A stretch of 64,000 nucleotides of DNA from Clostridium aminobutyricum. Lineage in GTDB: Bacteria; Bacillota; Clostridia; Peptostreptococcales; Anaerovoracaceae. Position numbers and translations under genes: made by a program. Of the stretch, positions 50,872 through 60,333 are shown piece after piece. The stretch spans positions 434,001 through 498,000 of the forward strand of contig NZ_JAFJZZ010000001.1 in assembly GCF_017255415.1 (NCBI RefSeq), read 5' to 3'. The notes beneath the pieces were generated by a model, which saw only the letters and a program-made list of their open reading frames with translations, was not told where the DNA came from and did not search any database. Each line of letters starts with the position of its first letter. Position 1 is the stretch's first letter.

Positions 50872-51786
50872 TTATTTAACTTTTTCAATAGCATCTAAGA
50901 TATCCTGAGGAAGGGGCGCTTCCACCTCCATAAATTCGCCTGTTACCGGATGATAAAAGGATAAATATCTGGCATGAAGAGCCTGGCGTTCAATTAACCA
51001 TGGATTTTCGCCGCCATATAGATGATCTCCTACCACCGGGTAGCCGATGTGAGACAGATGAACGCGGATTTGATGCGTTCGGCCGGTTTCCAGCAGCAGT
51101 TCTACAAGCGTGTATCCTTTGTCATATCGCTTCAGAACCGTATAATGTGTGACAGACGGATGGCCGTCTTCCATGACTCCTCGTTCTACGCGTTCCGCAT
51201 CCGGTCGGCCAAGCGGCAAGTCGATGGTTCCCGTATCCTGAGAAAGCGTTCCTTTGACTAAAGCGACATATTTCTTTGCCACCTTATTTTCTTTCATTTG
51301 TTTTGTGAATTCATCCTGACTGTGAGAATTTTTAGCGACCACAAGCAGTCCCGAAGTATCCATATCCAATCGATTAATGAAACGAATCTTAAAACTTTGA
51401 TTCGTATCAAGCATGTACTTCATAATTCCATTCGCCATTGTATGTACCGGATGCCCCTTAGTTGGGTGCACTACATAGCCCGGCTGTTTATTGATTATCA
51501 GTAAGTCCTTGTCCTCAAAAACCGGCGTAATGTCGATTGGTTCGGGCAAAAAATCACTTTTTTCTTCCGGAAAAACAATGGAAATCACATCTCCCGGATT
51601 AGCAGGCAGGTAAAGTTTTGCGGAATTCCCATTTACGTAAATAAAGTCTCCGCGTTTTAATTTGGACATCAAACGGCTGGAAAACGTGAATTTGCTTCGA
51701 ATCAGCGCTTTAACCGGTTGGCCTTTATCTTCTTCTGTTACGATATATTCAAATTTACTTGAATGGTATTGATCTTTTTTATTCAT
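50872..51786 (-). CDS. RluA-family pseudouridine synthase
   Basis: A 304-residue protein with an N-terminal S4-like segment (about 12-75) and the catalytic domain. The catalytic Asp lies in NRLDMDTSGLLVVAK, and the family motif GRTHQIRVHLSHIGYPVVGDHLYGG follows. It isomerises uridine in rRNA or tRNA. The ATG follows AGAGGT. An element with long inverted repeats (51796-51886) lies directly upstream, next to the NAD kinase gene. Specific target (RluD or YlyB-type) cannot be set. Confidence 0.88.
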   Translation of the reverse strand: MNKKDQYHSSKFEYIVTEEDKGQPVKALIRSKFTFSSRLMSKLKRGDFIYVNGNSAKLYLPANPGDVISIVFPEEKSDFLPEPIDITPVFEDKDLLIINKQPGYVVHPTKGHPVHTMANGIMKYMLDTNQSFKIRFINRLDMDTSGLLVVAKNSHSQDEFTKQMKENKVAKKYVALVKGTLSQDTGTIDLPLGRPDAERVERGVMEDGHPSVTHYTVLKRYDKGYTLVELLLETGRTHQIRVHLSHIGYPVVGDHLYGGENPWLIERQALHARYLSFYHPVTGEFMEVEAPLPQDILDAIEKVK

Positions 51787-51795
51787 AGTACCTCT

Positions 51796-51886
51796 TATAA
51801 CGAGGCGGGAGATATGCCCACCTCCTGTGAAATTAAGCTGTGCCCGCCATCTAAAGAGATGGGCGATATATTTATACTCGTTATAG
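51796..51886. repeat. 91-nt inverted-repeat element between nadK and rluA
   Basis: Ends are perfect inverted repeats TATAACGAG (51796-51804) and CTCGTTATA (51878-51886). Inside are GCCCGCCATCT-AAAG-AGATGGGC and GGCGGGAGATATGCCC, so a multi-stem RNA or cruciform is possible. It overlaps the last codon of nadK and ends 10 nt before rluA. The edge TATAACG and GGAGATAT resemble the edge of the R1 family. Confidence 0.5.
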
Positions 51887-52687
51887 AAATTTACTCTTTA
51901 CTTTGTTCCAAAAGTCATAGGTTTCGAAACGCAAAAGATTCACGATTTTATCCGGGAATTGGATGCTGATGTTGCTGAGGTCTTGGTACGTGTATTCCAA
52001 ATGATCTGTTGTGATTTTGATGCCGTGCTTCTTCATATATTCCGGTATAATACCAAGGGATAGATCGGAAGGCAGCAGAATACTCGATGTAAAGGAGCGA
52101 TAAGCGGTCGTATTCATAGGAGCAATCGGTGTAACTTGAATCAGCGTTAATCGTGGATCAACAATACAGCCTCCCAAGGAATAGTTATAGGCGGTACTTC
52201 CGGCAGGGGTTGCCACCAAAATTCCGTCTCCGCTGAATCGTTCGATAAAGCTTCCGCCAATGGAAATATTGAGATGAACAGGGTGGGAATCTTCCCCTCG
52301 GATTACAATTTCATTTAATCCGATATGTTCAAAGGATTCTCCATGCTCATTTTTAATCACCGCTTTAACGGCAGAAAGAGTTTGCAGCCGATATTTCCCG
52401 GTCTTATAGTTAAAGATAAAATCATCCAACTGATTCGGACTGATTTCCTGAAAGAATCCTAAATGTCCGGTATTGATTCCGATAAAAGGAATATCGGGGA
52501 ATCCAAGTTTATGGATTCCCTCCAGCAAAGCCCCATCGCCGCCGATGCAGACAATGAGCTCTGTTTCTTTTTCCAGTACATCGGAAGGGATAAAACCGCT
52601 TCCCTCCAATTTTCTAGTTAACACTTTCTTTGTCTTTAACGATACATTTGTATCATTTGTATGAATTGTAATCACTCTATTTTTCAT
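51881..52687 (-). CDS. nadK: NAD kinase
   Basis: A 268-residue protein with NAD kinase motifs GGDGALLEGIHKLG, NTGHLGFFQEISP, LNEIVIRG, SGDGILVATPAGSTAYNYSLGG and ITPIAPMNTTAYRSF. It phosphorylates NAD to NADP in the cytoplasm. I prefer the start at 52687 (MKNRVITIHTND), which begins the first strand as in homologues and lies 7 nt after the pepF stop. An in-frame ATG at 52720 overlaps pepF by 26 nt and is possible. Neither has a strong ribosome binding site, so translation coupling with pepF is likely. Confidence 0.88.
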   Translation of the reverse strand: MKNRVITIHTNDTNVSLKTKKVLTRKLEGSGFIPSDVLEKETELIVCIGGDGALLEGIHKLGFPDIPFIGINTGHLGFFQEISPNQLDDFIFNYKTGKYRLQTLSAVKAVIKNEHGESFEHIGLNEIVIRGEDSHPVHLNISIGGSFIERFSGDGILVATPAGSTAYNYSLGGCIVDPRLTLIQVTPIAPMNTTAYRSFTSSILLPSDLSLGIIPEYMKKHGIKITTDHLEYTYQDLSNISIQFPDKIVNLLRFETYDFWNKVKSKFL

Positions 52688-52694
52688 TTTTTGA

Positions 52695-54497
52695 TTATCG
52701 CACCAAACTTTCAAATTCATTTACCAGAGCTTCAAAGGTCTTCATAGCCATTTCAATCGGTTCTGCTTTGCTCATGTCGACACCTGCAATCTTTAGAAGC
52801 TCAATCGGATAGTTGGATTCACCGGTTCTTAAGAAACTGATATAACGGTCTCTAGCCTGCGGTCCCTCTTTCAATATTTTATCGGCAATGGCGGTAGCTG
52901 CAGAATAACCGGTCGCATATTTATACACATAAAATGCATTGTAGAAATGCGGAATTCTTGCCCATTCGTATTTAATGTCTTCATCGTCTGCAATGGCATC
53001 TCCGAAGTACTTCTTGTTGAGTTTACCGTATTCTTCACACAGCCACTCAGCCGTCAATACATCTCCACGTTCTACCGCTTCATGTGTCATCAGCTCAAAT
53101 TCAGCAAACATCGTCTGACGGAACAGAGTCGTTCTGAACTCTTCGATGTATAAGTTCAAAATATACTTTCTCATGTTGATGTCGGTTTCTTTATGAAGCA
53201 GATGCTGCATCAGCAAGGATTCATTCACGGTGGAAGCAACTTCCGCTGTAAAGATGGAATGGCCCCCGTAAACGAATGGCTGAGTCTCCCTGGTGTAATT
53301 AGAGTGCATGGAGTGTCCCATTTCATGAACAATTGTAAATACATCCTTCAACTTTTCGGAGTAGTTCAATAGGATGAAAGGCATGCTGTCATAGCTTCCG
53401 AAGCTATATGCTCCGCTGGTTTTGCCTTCATTTTCATAAACGTCGATCCAACCGTCTGCGATTCCTTTATTCATTCTGCCGCAATAGTCTTCTCCTAGTG
53501 GAGCGAGACCTTCTCGCATGATATCCAATGCCTCTTCATACGAAACCTTTTTATTCGGAACTTCGATCAGAGGAACATACACGTCATACATGTGCAGTTC
53601 ATCTACGCCTAGAAGTTCCTTTCGAAGCTGCATATATTTATGAAGAATCGGAAGATTTTTATTCACTACGTCAATCAGATTATGATACACCTCTTTTGGG
53701 ATATTATCGCTGGACAGAGCTGCACCGAGAGCAGAATCATATTTTCGGATTCGGGCACCGATTACATCGGTTTTGGTATTGTAGTTATACGTGGTGGAAA
53801 TCGTATTGATAAGCGCCTTGTAGGCCCCATACATGTGCTCAAAAGCTTCTTTTCGAACCCGTCTGTCATAGGACTCCATAAACGAGATATACCGGCCATG
53901 GGTGACTTCTACTTCGTCGCCGTCTTCATCAATCATGGTACCGAACTTCATATCCGCATTATTGAGAAGGGTATAAATATCATTGGTTGCAGACGTTACT
54001 TCGCTCATCTGAGCGAGCAGATTTTCCTCTGCCTTGGATAATACATGTTCTTTTTCTCTCAGCATATCCAGAATCACATACTCATAAATCTTTAAGCCGT
54101 TCTCTGCCTGAATGAAACGGAGTAAGGCTTCTTTCGGAACATCCAGCAGTTCCGGTGTAAAGAACGACATGCAAGCAGAAATTTTAGCGAGCATGGTATG
54201 GCACTTGTCGGCCATCGCCTGATATTTGGTTACTCTGTTATCTTCATCCCGACGCATACGTGCATAGACATAAACCTTTTCGGCAATTTGCCAAATTCGA
54301 TCCTTCTCTTGAAACGCTTCCAGCAGTGTAGCCGCGCTTTCACCAAGCCGGCCGGAATATTTACCGTAAACCTGCGCTTCTTCCATAGCACGGGTATAGT
54401 CTTTATCCCAATCTGCCTCGTTTGGATACATCGTCTCAATATTCCACTTATAGTATTGATCGATCTGATCTCTGGTTTTGGTTTTTTTATCTCCCAT
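52695..54497 (-). CDS. pepF: Oligoendopeptidase F
   Basis: A 600-residue M3-family zinc metallopeptidase, the standard length for PepF. Motifs: the zinc-binding HEMGH (H391, E392, H395), HSIFTAEVASTVNESLL downstream which holds the third ligand, and the N-terminal RDQIDQYYKWNIETMYPNEADWDKD. It cleaves short peptides in the cytoplasm. AGGAGG upstream of the ATG. It is followed directly by nadK and rluA on the same strand, with the NAD kinase start at its stop, so pepF-nadK form a coupled pair. Confidence 0.93.
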   Translation of the reverse strand: MGDKKTKTRDQIDQYYKWNIETMYPNEADWDKDYTRAMEEAQVYGKYSGRLGESAATLLEAFQEKDRIWQIAEKVYVYARMRRDEDNRVTKYQAMADKCHTMLAKISACMSFFTPELLDVPKEALLRFIQAENGLKIYEYVILDMLREKEHVLSKAEENLLAQMSEVTSATNDIYTLLNNADMKFGTMIDEDGDEVEVTHGRYISFMESYDRRVRKEAFEHMYGAYKALINTISTTYNYNTKTDVIGARIRKYDSALGAALSSDNIPKEVYHNLIDVVNKNLPILHKYMQLRKELLGVDELHMYDVYVPLIEVPNKKVSYEEALDIMREGLAPLGEDYCGRMNKGIADGWIDVYENEGKTSGAYSFGSYDSMPFILLNYSEKLKDVFTIVHEMGHSMHSNYTRETQPFVYGGHSIFTAEVASTVNESLLMQHLLHKETDINMRKYILNLYIEEFRTTLFRQTMFAEFELMTHEAVERGDVLTAEWLCEEYGKLNKKYFGDAIADDEDIKYEWARIPHFYNAFYVYKYATGYSAATAIADKILKEGPQARDRYISFLRTGESNYPIELLKIAGVDMSKAEPIEMAMKTFEALVNEFESLVR

Positions 54498-54552
54498 TTG
54501 AACCTCCTTTTAATTTTCATGAATATTATCTATTCCAATATACATATGGTTT

Positions 54553-54770
54553 GTTATAACTCCGTCATATCGTTTGCGATATGACGGAGTTTCATAAAAA
54601 GCTACCGCTGAAACGTGAGCGAATGCGAGCAAAGAGAGTCTCGCAGAGGCTTTTTTTATAACGTAGGAAATATCGTTGTGAGATTTCCGGAGTTTCATAA
54701 AAAGCTACGACTGAAATGTGAGCGAATGCGAACTAAATTGCCTCGCAGAGGCTTTTTTTTATTTACATAT
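54553..54770. repeat. R1 repeat, two tandem copies
   Basis: Copy one (54553-54658) opens with the perfect palindrome ACTCCGTCATATCG/CGATATGACGGAGT (54559-54590), then AAAAAGCTACCGCTGAAACG, and a hairpin ending TCGCAGAGGCTTTTTTT. Copy two (54657-54770) starts ATAACGTAGGA, has AAAAAGCTACGACTGAAATG, and ends CTCGCAGAGGCTTTTTTTT. They match the copy at 3015-3135. This is in the gap upstream of pepF. Confidence 0.72.
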
Positions 54771-54830
54771 CAAGTATAATCGTTTAATATAATGTGTATT
54801 ACAAATGCAAAGCCTTTGACGTACGATGAA

Positions 54831-54887
54831 GATTGCTTGGGGCAAAAAGGCAACGCCGGATTTGATCTGCAGCGTTTATTATACCAT
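54831..54887 (-). repeat. R2 repeat, partial reverse copy
   Basis: Read on the minus strand: ATGGTATAATAAACGCTGCA, then GGCGTTGCCTTTTTGCCCC and AAGCAATC. It matches the left half of the unit at 16914-17076 in reverse orientation. The rest of the gap, 54888-55096, holds only an AGAGCC-TAT-GGCTCT hairpin (55031-55045). Confidence 0.7.
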
Positions 54888-55096
54888 AAAAAGCAATTTG
54901 TAATGTATTTTAGTAGAGTTTTTTTGTATATATTACTACATAATATTATATAAATTTATGGATACAGTGAAAAAAGGCTTGCAATGTTGGCGGAGTACCA
55001 AAAAAACTCCTGCTTCAACGCGATCGCTGAGAGCCTATGGCTCTTAGAAAAAGACTTTAGAAGACAGAGCTTCATTTTAAATGAGAGGTAATGAGT

Positions 55097-55723
55097 ATGA
55101 ATTATGATGAATTATTAGAATTACTGGACATTGAAAATCCTGATGAATTTCAGTATTTTGAGCACTTTGCTGACTTGATGGAATGTGATCAACCCGTCTC
55201 CTATGATGCACTATTTAAATTGATATCTCAAGTAGATAAAGTCACTTTGTCTGAATTGATGGAAAGTTATTTTGACGAAATTGCCGATGCCCTGCCAGAT
55301 GATGGAACGGAAGCATACACGCTTTTAAAAAGCGTAGGTTTATCGCTTAGAGGTTTGCTGAAACCGATAGAGGATGACGATGAATACGGACATAAACAGC
55401 TGGTTACGTTTGTGGAAGAACTGGAACGGTTCAGAAACTGGTATACGATTGATAGTAACATCAAGTGCACCAGAAAAAAAGACGGCATCACGAAAGAAGC
55501 AACTTTCCTAGAGGCAGTTGTATTGGCTAGAATAGAAAAGCTGAATGAAGAAGAGTATTCTTATGGCTTTGATGACGGCTTAGATTATCAATTGGACGAA
55601 TATATGATGTCTTTTGGAGATATCATAGAAGATGATGAAGAAGGCTATATTGAAGAAGAACTATATGAAGATGCCGAAGAGGAATATATGCGCGGGATGG
55701 AGGAGGATGAATACGAGTATTAA
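55097..55723 (+). CDS. Hypothetical acidic protein
   Basis: A 208-residue soluble protein, overall very acidic. The first 150 residues look helical (YDELLELLDIENPDEFQYFEH) with an RKKDGITKEATFLEAVVLARIEKL segment, and the last 45 residues are largely Glu/Asp/Tyr (YIEEELYEDAEEEYMRGMEE). No signal, membrane helix or motif is visible and I do not recognise a family. ATG 55097 was chosen over 55091 because GAGAGG is 8 nt upstream. A strong terminator at 55754 follows. Confidence 0.6.
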   Translation: MNYDELLELLDIENPDEFQYFEHFADLMECDQPVSYDALFKLISQVDKVTLSELMESYFDEIADALPDDGTEAYTLLKSVGLSLRGLLKPIEDDDEYGHKQLVTFVEELERFRNWYTIDSNIKCTRKKDGITKEATFLEAVVLARIEKLNEEEYSYGFDDGLDYQLDEYMMSFGDIIEDDEEGYIEEELYEDAEEEYMRGMEEDEYEY

Positions 55724-55753
55724 ATAAATCCTGATTTCAGATACTTAGAAAGT

Positions 55754-55792
55754 AAACACACCTATGATTTTATATGTCGTAGGTGTGTTTTT
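55754..55792 (+). terminator. Terminator after the acidic protein gene
   Basis: AAACACACCTATGA pairs with TCGTAGGTGTGTTT with a G.U, followed by TTG. No gene is seen between 55793 and 56002. Confidence 0.7.
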
Positions 55793-56002
55793 GTAGTTTT
55801 TCTTTCATGAAACGAGACAGGAATAAACGGATAAAATGCTGAAAAGGATTTTACTGAAATTGACAAAAAATCAGAAGGATGATAGTATAAATTATATTGT
55901 TAGCAATAACTAACTTAAATGGAAGGGTATTGACTGAACGGATAGATCGAAACAGTATAGCAGAGGGAAGTAAATGCGAAGGCTGAGTATCAGGAGGATA
56001 CA

Positions 56003-56995
56003 ATGGGGGTACTGATGAGCATTTTATCAAAAGAGAAAGAATTGTACGGCTCAGAAGTTAAAATGGTGTCTCAAGCAGATGATTGTGTAGTTTATGAAAT
56101 GGTAGGGGAGAGCGGCGGCGGTATCATGACCAGCTATCAGGTGTTTCCCGGAGTAGAATTGATTTACAATGACTTTCACATGGGGGAATGCTTTCAAAAT
56201 AAGCGCCCATGCAGCAATATCATGGAAATCAATCATTGCAAGCAGGGACGATTTGAATGCGATTTTAATGATGGTTCCTGCGTTTATTTGGAAGAAGGAG
56301 ATCTTTCGGTGAATATGCTGGGAAACAGAACAAAGAATTCTTGTTTCCCTTTGGAACGTTACCATGGTGTTTCCGTGGTCATTGAATTGGAGGAAGCTTC
56401 AGAGTCTATTTCGTCCATATGGAGTGATATATCCATTGATCTGTATACGTTGCGTGAGAAGCTCTGTCCGAACAACCGGTGTTTTATCATGCGGGCGAAA
56501 GATTCGGTAGAGCATATTTTTTCAGAACTTTATACGGTTCCGGATAAAATCAAACAGGGGTATTTTAAACTGAAAGTATTGGAATTATTGTTGTTTCTCA
56601 GTGTCGCTGATACCTCTGACTGTTTGGGACCGAGAAAATATTTTCATAAAAATCAGGTAGAATTGATAAAAACCATGAAAGGACAGATGATAAAAGATTT
56701 TGATTATCATTACACGCTGGATGAATTGTCGTCTCTTTTCAATATTCCTCTTACGACGATGAAGCTCTGTTTTAAAGGAGTGTACGGAACATCTATTTAT
56801 GCGTATATGCGTTCTTATCGAATGCAAATCGCATCCGATTACCTGCGTCAAAGCTCGGAAAGTATTTCGGACATAGCAGGAAGGGTCGGATATGCGAACG
56901 CAAGCAAGTTCGCATCTGCCTTTAAAAAAGAAATGGGATTAACCCCTTTAGAATACCGAAAAAATAAATGCTTTGAGATGAAAAATGACGATTAA
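56003..56995 (+). CDS. AraC-family transcriptional regulator
   Basis: A 330-residue regulator with an N-terminal ligand or dimer domain (about 1-215) and a C-terminal pair of helix-turn-helix motifs: YTLDELSSLFNIPLTTMKLCFKGVYGTSIYAYMRSYRM and SISDIAGRVGYANASKFASAFKKEMGLTPLEYRK. N-terminal residues MEINHCKQGRFECDF resemble regulators of metal-chelate or transporter genes in Clostridia. AGGAGGATACA upstream of the ATG. Single gene, followed by a terminator. The target is not obvious from context. Confidence 0.85.
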   Translation: MGVLMSILSKEKELYGSEVKMVSQADDCVVYEMVGESGGGIMTSYQVFPGVELIYNDFHMGECFQNKRPCSNIMEINHCKQGRFECDFNDGSCVYLEEGDLSVNMLGNRTKNSCFPLERYHGVSVVIELEEASESISSIWSDISIDLYTLREKLCPNNRCFIMRAKDSVEHIFSELYTVPDKIKQGYFKLKVLELLLFLSVADTSDCLGPRKYFHKNQVELIKTMKGQMIKDFDYHYTLDELSSLFNIPLTTMKLCFKGVYGTSIYAYMRSYRMQIASDYLRQSSESISDIAGRVGYANASKFASAFKKEMGLTPLEYRKNKCFEMKNDD

Positions 56996-57051
56996 TGCAG
57001 AGGGCAAGCTAACCAGGGGGTACTTAAATCATACGGCGACAGGAACAGTAG

Positions 57052-57106
57052 AAAAACCTCTTTTGATAGACTCATTATTTTTGATTCTACCATAAGAGGT
57101 TTTTTG
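57052..57106 (+). terminator. Terminator after the AraC gene
   Basis: AAAAACCTCTT (57052-57062) pairs with AAGAGGTTTTTT (57094-57105). The preceding TAAATCATACGGCGACAGG (57024-57041) repeats an R2 fragment. No gene is seen from 57107 to 57248. Confidence 0.65.
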
Positions 57107-57248
57107 ATTCTCATTTTTCAGTTGTCCTGTTTCCGGGTCGCAGTCTATAACATCGCCCCGGAGGGTTTTAACTGCTGAAAGATTCTCCGCTCAAGAATGG
57201 CGAAGGCCGTATCATCAAGCAAGTGATTTATGGCAAAGAATCACTTGG

Positions 57249-57695
57249 TTAGTTTTCCACCTGCACAATGCCAAGGGAGGTATCCCCGGATTTCGCCTTT
57301 TCTAATAGGAGAGCAATAATTCTCTCAAAATTACCGCCTGAATGTGTTGCGCCTGATACAGCATCAATGTTCTCCGCCGACTGAGTTTTTAATAAAGATG
57401 CTGCATAAGCCCGGGTATACGCATTCGGATAGGTTCCTTTTATGCTGTTCATTTGGCGCATATAGTCCATATCCCAGGCTTTTATATATCCGCTGCTGTT
57501 TCTCGCATTAAATTCAACTGTTACGATATTATCATTGCTGACGCAAATTGTTACAAATTCCTTCCAATCATGTTCATAGTCCGACATCTCCGCAGTATAA
57601 TATCCATCAATCAGTGTATTCTGCGCAGATTGGCAAGCCGAAGTGCTTACACAGAGGAAGCATACAAATACAACAAATAACCATTTCTTAATCAT
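57249..57695 (-). CDS. FMN-binding domain lipoprotein
   Basis: A 148-residue lipoprotein: signal with a lipobox ending STSAC (about residue 21) and one FMN-binding domain ([42 protein letters not shown]). The flavinylation motif is SGATHS within [13 protein letters not shown]; its Thr should carry covalent FMN added by ApbE. No apbE gene is in this window. The start overlaps the MCP stop by 8 nt, so both are translated together. Electron-transfer or redox-sensor partner of the chemoreceptor is an inference. Confidence 0.78.
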   Translation of the reverse strand: MIKKWLFVVFVCFLCVSTSACQSAQNTLIDGYYTAEMSDYEHDWKEFVTICVSNDNIVTVEFNARNSSGYIKAWDMDYMRQMNSIKGTYPNAYTRAYAASLLKTQSAENIDAVSGATHSGGNFERIIALLLEKAKSGDTSLGIVQVEN

Positions 57696-59661
57696 TTAAA
57701 TACCTCACATTCACGTCTTCGCGAAGCTTAAATCTTGACGACATTTCATATAAATTCTCTGCTTTATGCGCCATTTCCTGACTTTGCTCTGCTAAAGCGC
57801 TGCTTGATTCCAAGTTATCTTGAGCGAATTGGGAAATTGAATTAATGTCTTTAGCGACCTTGCCCAATGCTTCATGCGTACCCTGTGCAGAATAGGCGAG
57901 AGAATCTGCAATATTGGATATATTCTGGGATATATCCGTGACTTGCTCTATAATTTCGGACGTTTTCAACGCGTAATCGGCTCCTGCGTTGATGGACTTT
58001 TGCGTCTGTTCAATCATTGACGCAGTTTGTTTTGCCGACTCTGCGCTCTGCGATGCCAGCCGTCTCACTTCGTTTGCGACAATAGCAAAACCCGACCCTG
58101 ACGAGCCGGCTCTGACCGCTTCTACCGCTGCATTCAAAGCCAATACATTCGTTTGGAAGGCGATGTCTTCCATCAGCTTTGTGATGGATGTGATGTCATT
58201 GGCATTGATACGGATGTCTTCCATTGCCATAAGCGTATTGTTCATCTGTTCCTTACCGCTATGGAGCTGCTCAGACGCAGTTTGCATGAGGTTTTGGGTT
58301 TCTGCTGCATTTTGATCAATCGCCGCAGCACCTCTTGAAATGGCTTCGGTTTCCTCTTCCAGACGGCGGATTGCATCAAACTGGTTTTCGGTCGCATTTT
58401 TTACCATCATCGCATTATCCGCTACTTTACGTGTAGAATGTGAAAGATCGCTTGATGTCTGCTTAAGATAAGACAAAATATTATTCAGGTATGTGATTAT
58501 GTTGTTCAGGGCATCCTTCATCACGATGAAGTCGCCGCTGAAATTCCCATCAACCAATATATCGGCATTCCCATTTGAAAGCTGTTCAAGAGCGTGAGTT
58601 AATTTGTACACATATCCATTGATATCCGATATGGTATTTTTCAATGAAATGGAAAGCGTTTCGGTTTCATCCTGAGTATGTAAAATATCAACGCTGCTGG
58701 ATAAATCGCCGTCAGCAAGTTTTTTAATTCTGGCCGTTACATTTCCCAGTGATTTCGATATTCTCCCAGAAAAACGTATCGTTATTAGTAACGAAGTGGC
58801 AAGTAATACCAGCAATATGAGGGCATTTATTTCTATTGCCGAAATAGCCGTTGCCATAAATTCAGATTTGGGAACCGTAATAACAAGCGACCAGTTGGCG
58901 CCGTTAACCGGTGAATAGGCTACAACAGTGTCCGTGTTATTGATATGGACGGCTTTTGACCCTGTGAGCCCTTCCTTAATCTGTTGCATCAAAGTCATCA
59001 TTTGCTCATCATTATGGAAAAGATCAGAGACCTGCTGCGTTACAATGGCGGTGTTCGAATGTGCCACAACCAGACCATCTCTGTTGACGATCAAAGCACT
59101 GTAGTTATGACCGATCTGTATATTGCTGATGATATCATTAAGTACATCATATTTATAGCTTCCTACGAGATAATAAATAATGCTTTCACCAGATACTATT
59201 GGTTTGCCAACATTGATCTCGAGCCCATTGTCTGAAGCCTCCGGATCATCAATAACGATGTTTTGAGTATCGTTCATCAAGCGATACATTTTTCTGTCAG
59301 AAATCATACTTGGACTATTTTTGCTGCCGGAAATGAGGGCGCCGTCATTGTTATATATAGCCAGCCAAGTAAATTCTATTCCAGATGCCGCATTATCAAG
59401 AACTCCCTGTATTTCAGTTTTAGTTGCTTCCGTATTTTTAAATATTTCATTCTGAGAAATGAGGGCAATCCTATCAGACATGAGATGCAGATTGCTTTCA
59501 ACACTTTTTGAAGCAGTTTTTGCGAATGGAGCCAGTGTTTGTTTCATCGAGTCATCGATGAGCAAATTGGCTGTTATACTTAGGACGATCGATGTGACGA
59601 TGGCCAAGATGACTGTTATTATCGTCGTATTTAGTATGATTTTTTTTCTAATACCTCTCAA
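57688..59661 (-). CDS. Methyl-accepting chemotaxis protein
   Basis: A 657-residue chemoreceptor. Helix about 10-30, an extracytoplasmic dCACHE-type sensor (about 31-275), a second helix about 280-300, a HAMP domain (about 303-355), and the cytoplasmic signalling domain with the conserved hairpin tip ([30 protein letters not shown]). TTG 59661 was chosen since AGGAAAGGAAG lies 6 nt upstream; a longer frame to 59682 has no site. The next gene, an FMN-binding lipoprotein, overlaps its stop. Sensory ligand is unknown. No che genes occur nearby. Confidence 0.88.
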   Translation of the reverse strand: MRGIRKKIILNTTIITVILAIVTSIVLSITANLLIDDSMKQTLAPFAKTASKSVESNLHLMSDRIALISQNEIFKNTEATKTEIQGVLDNAASGIEFTWLAIYNNDGALISGSKNSPSMISDRKMYRLMNDTQNIVIDDPEASDNGLEINVGKPIVSGESIIYYLVGSYKYDVLNDIISNIQIGHNYSALIVNRDGLVVAHSNTAIVTQQVSDLFHNDEQMMTLMQQIKEGLTGSKAVHINNTDTVVAYSPVNGANWSLVITVPKSEFMATAISAIEINALILLVLLATSLLITIRFSGRISKSLGNVTARIKKLADGDLSSSVDILHTQDETETLSISLKNTISDINGYVYKLTHALEQLSNGNADILVDGNFSGDFIVMKDALNNIITYLNNILSYLKQTSSDLSHSTRKVADNAMMVKNATENQFDAIRRLEEETEAISRGAAAIDQNAAETQNLMQTASEQLHSGKEQMNNTLMAMEDIRINANDITSITKLMEDIAFQTNVLALNAAVEAVRAGSSGSGFAIVANEVRRLASQSAESAKQTASMIEQTQKSINAGADYALKTSEIIEQVTDISQNISNIADSLAYSAQGTHEALGKVAKDINSISQFAQDNLESSSALAEQSQEMAHKAENLYEMSSRFKLREDVNVRYLND

Positions 59662-59865
59662 GATTACTTCCTTTCCTAACAATAGCTGCGATAATTTATA
59701 TTTATAAAATTCCGTATTGTATTTGTACTATATATTTGTACCATATAATGTAGAGATTAAACTCCATATTCTTATTTATTTTACATAATCTATCCAATTT
59801 TTGCAACTTTCTCAACGAAAGCCTAGTATTGCTGCTATCTAATATAGATGCCGGGGTATTCTTTT

Positions 59866-59903
59866 TTAACATACTTGACCTGAAAGGTACAGTATGTTAA
59901 ACT
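59866..59903 (+). promoter_or_regulatory. Promoter and overlapping palindrome of the Rrf2 gene
   Basis: TTGACC (59875-59880), 17-nt spacer and TAAACT (59898-59903) form a promoter. It lies inside the inverted repeat TTAACATACT...AGTATGTTAA (59866-59900), a candidate autoregulatory operator. Confidence 0.6.
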
Positions 59904-59925
59904 CTTATCAAAAGGAGGATTACCC

Positions 59926-60333
59926 ATGCTATTTACGAGAGAATGCGATTATGCGATCCGGATTTTACGGGCTTTATCAGGCAGCGAAATTGTAAATGTA
60001 CAGGATATCTCCAAAAGAGAAAATATCAGCATCCAAATGGCCTATAAATTGACAAGGAAGCTTGAGAAATCAGGCATTATAAAAAGCTATCGAGGTGTCA
60101 ATGGGGGTTACGCCCTGAAGGTTTCTTTGAAAGATTTGACGTTATTTGAACTGTTTACGGCATTGGAACAAAATTTTTTTATGACCGAATGTACGAACCA
60201 TTCTTCTGTTGTATGCAGCCAAAACACTGCGGAGAAACCTTGTATGGTGCATAAAGAATTTTGCAGGCTGCAGGAAATCATGTATAATGAAATGAAGAGA
60301 AGATCCCTTTTAGATATTATTAACGGCACCTGA
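59926..60333 (+). CDS. Rrf2-family transcriptional regulator
   Basis: A 135-residue regulator. HTH ECDYAIRILRALSG, wing KSYRGVNGGYALKV, and cysteines in MTECTNHSSVVC, KPCMVHKEFC, which could hold an Fe-S cluster. AAAGGAGG upstream of the ATG at 59926. The palindrome over its promoter suggests autorepression. The regulated partner is not adjacent; the gap after it (60334-60655) has no convincing gene. Confidence 0.82.
   Translation: MLFTRECDYAIRILRALSGSEIVNVQDISKRENISIQMAYKLTRKLEKSGIIKSYRGVNGGYALKVSLKDLTLFELFTALEQNFFMTECTNHSSVVCSQNTAEKPCMVHKEFCRLQEIMYNEMKRRSLLDIINGT

Noticed and set aside
53640-54041. 133-codon plus-strand frame inside pepF
   Set aside because: Antisense to a well-conserved peptidase; no ribosome binding site.
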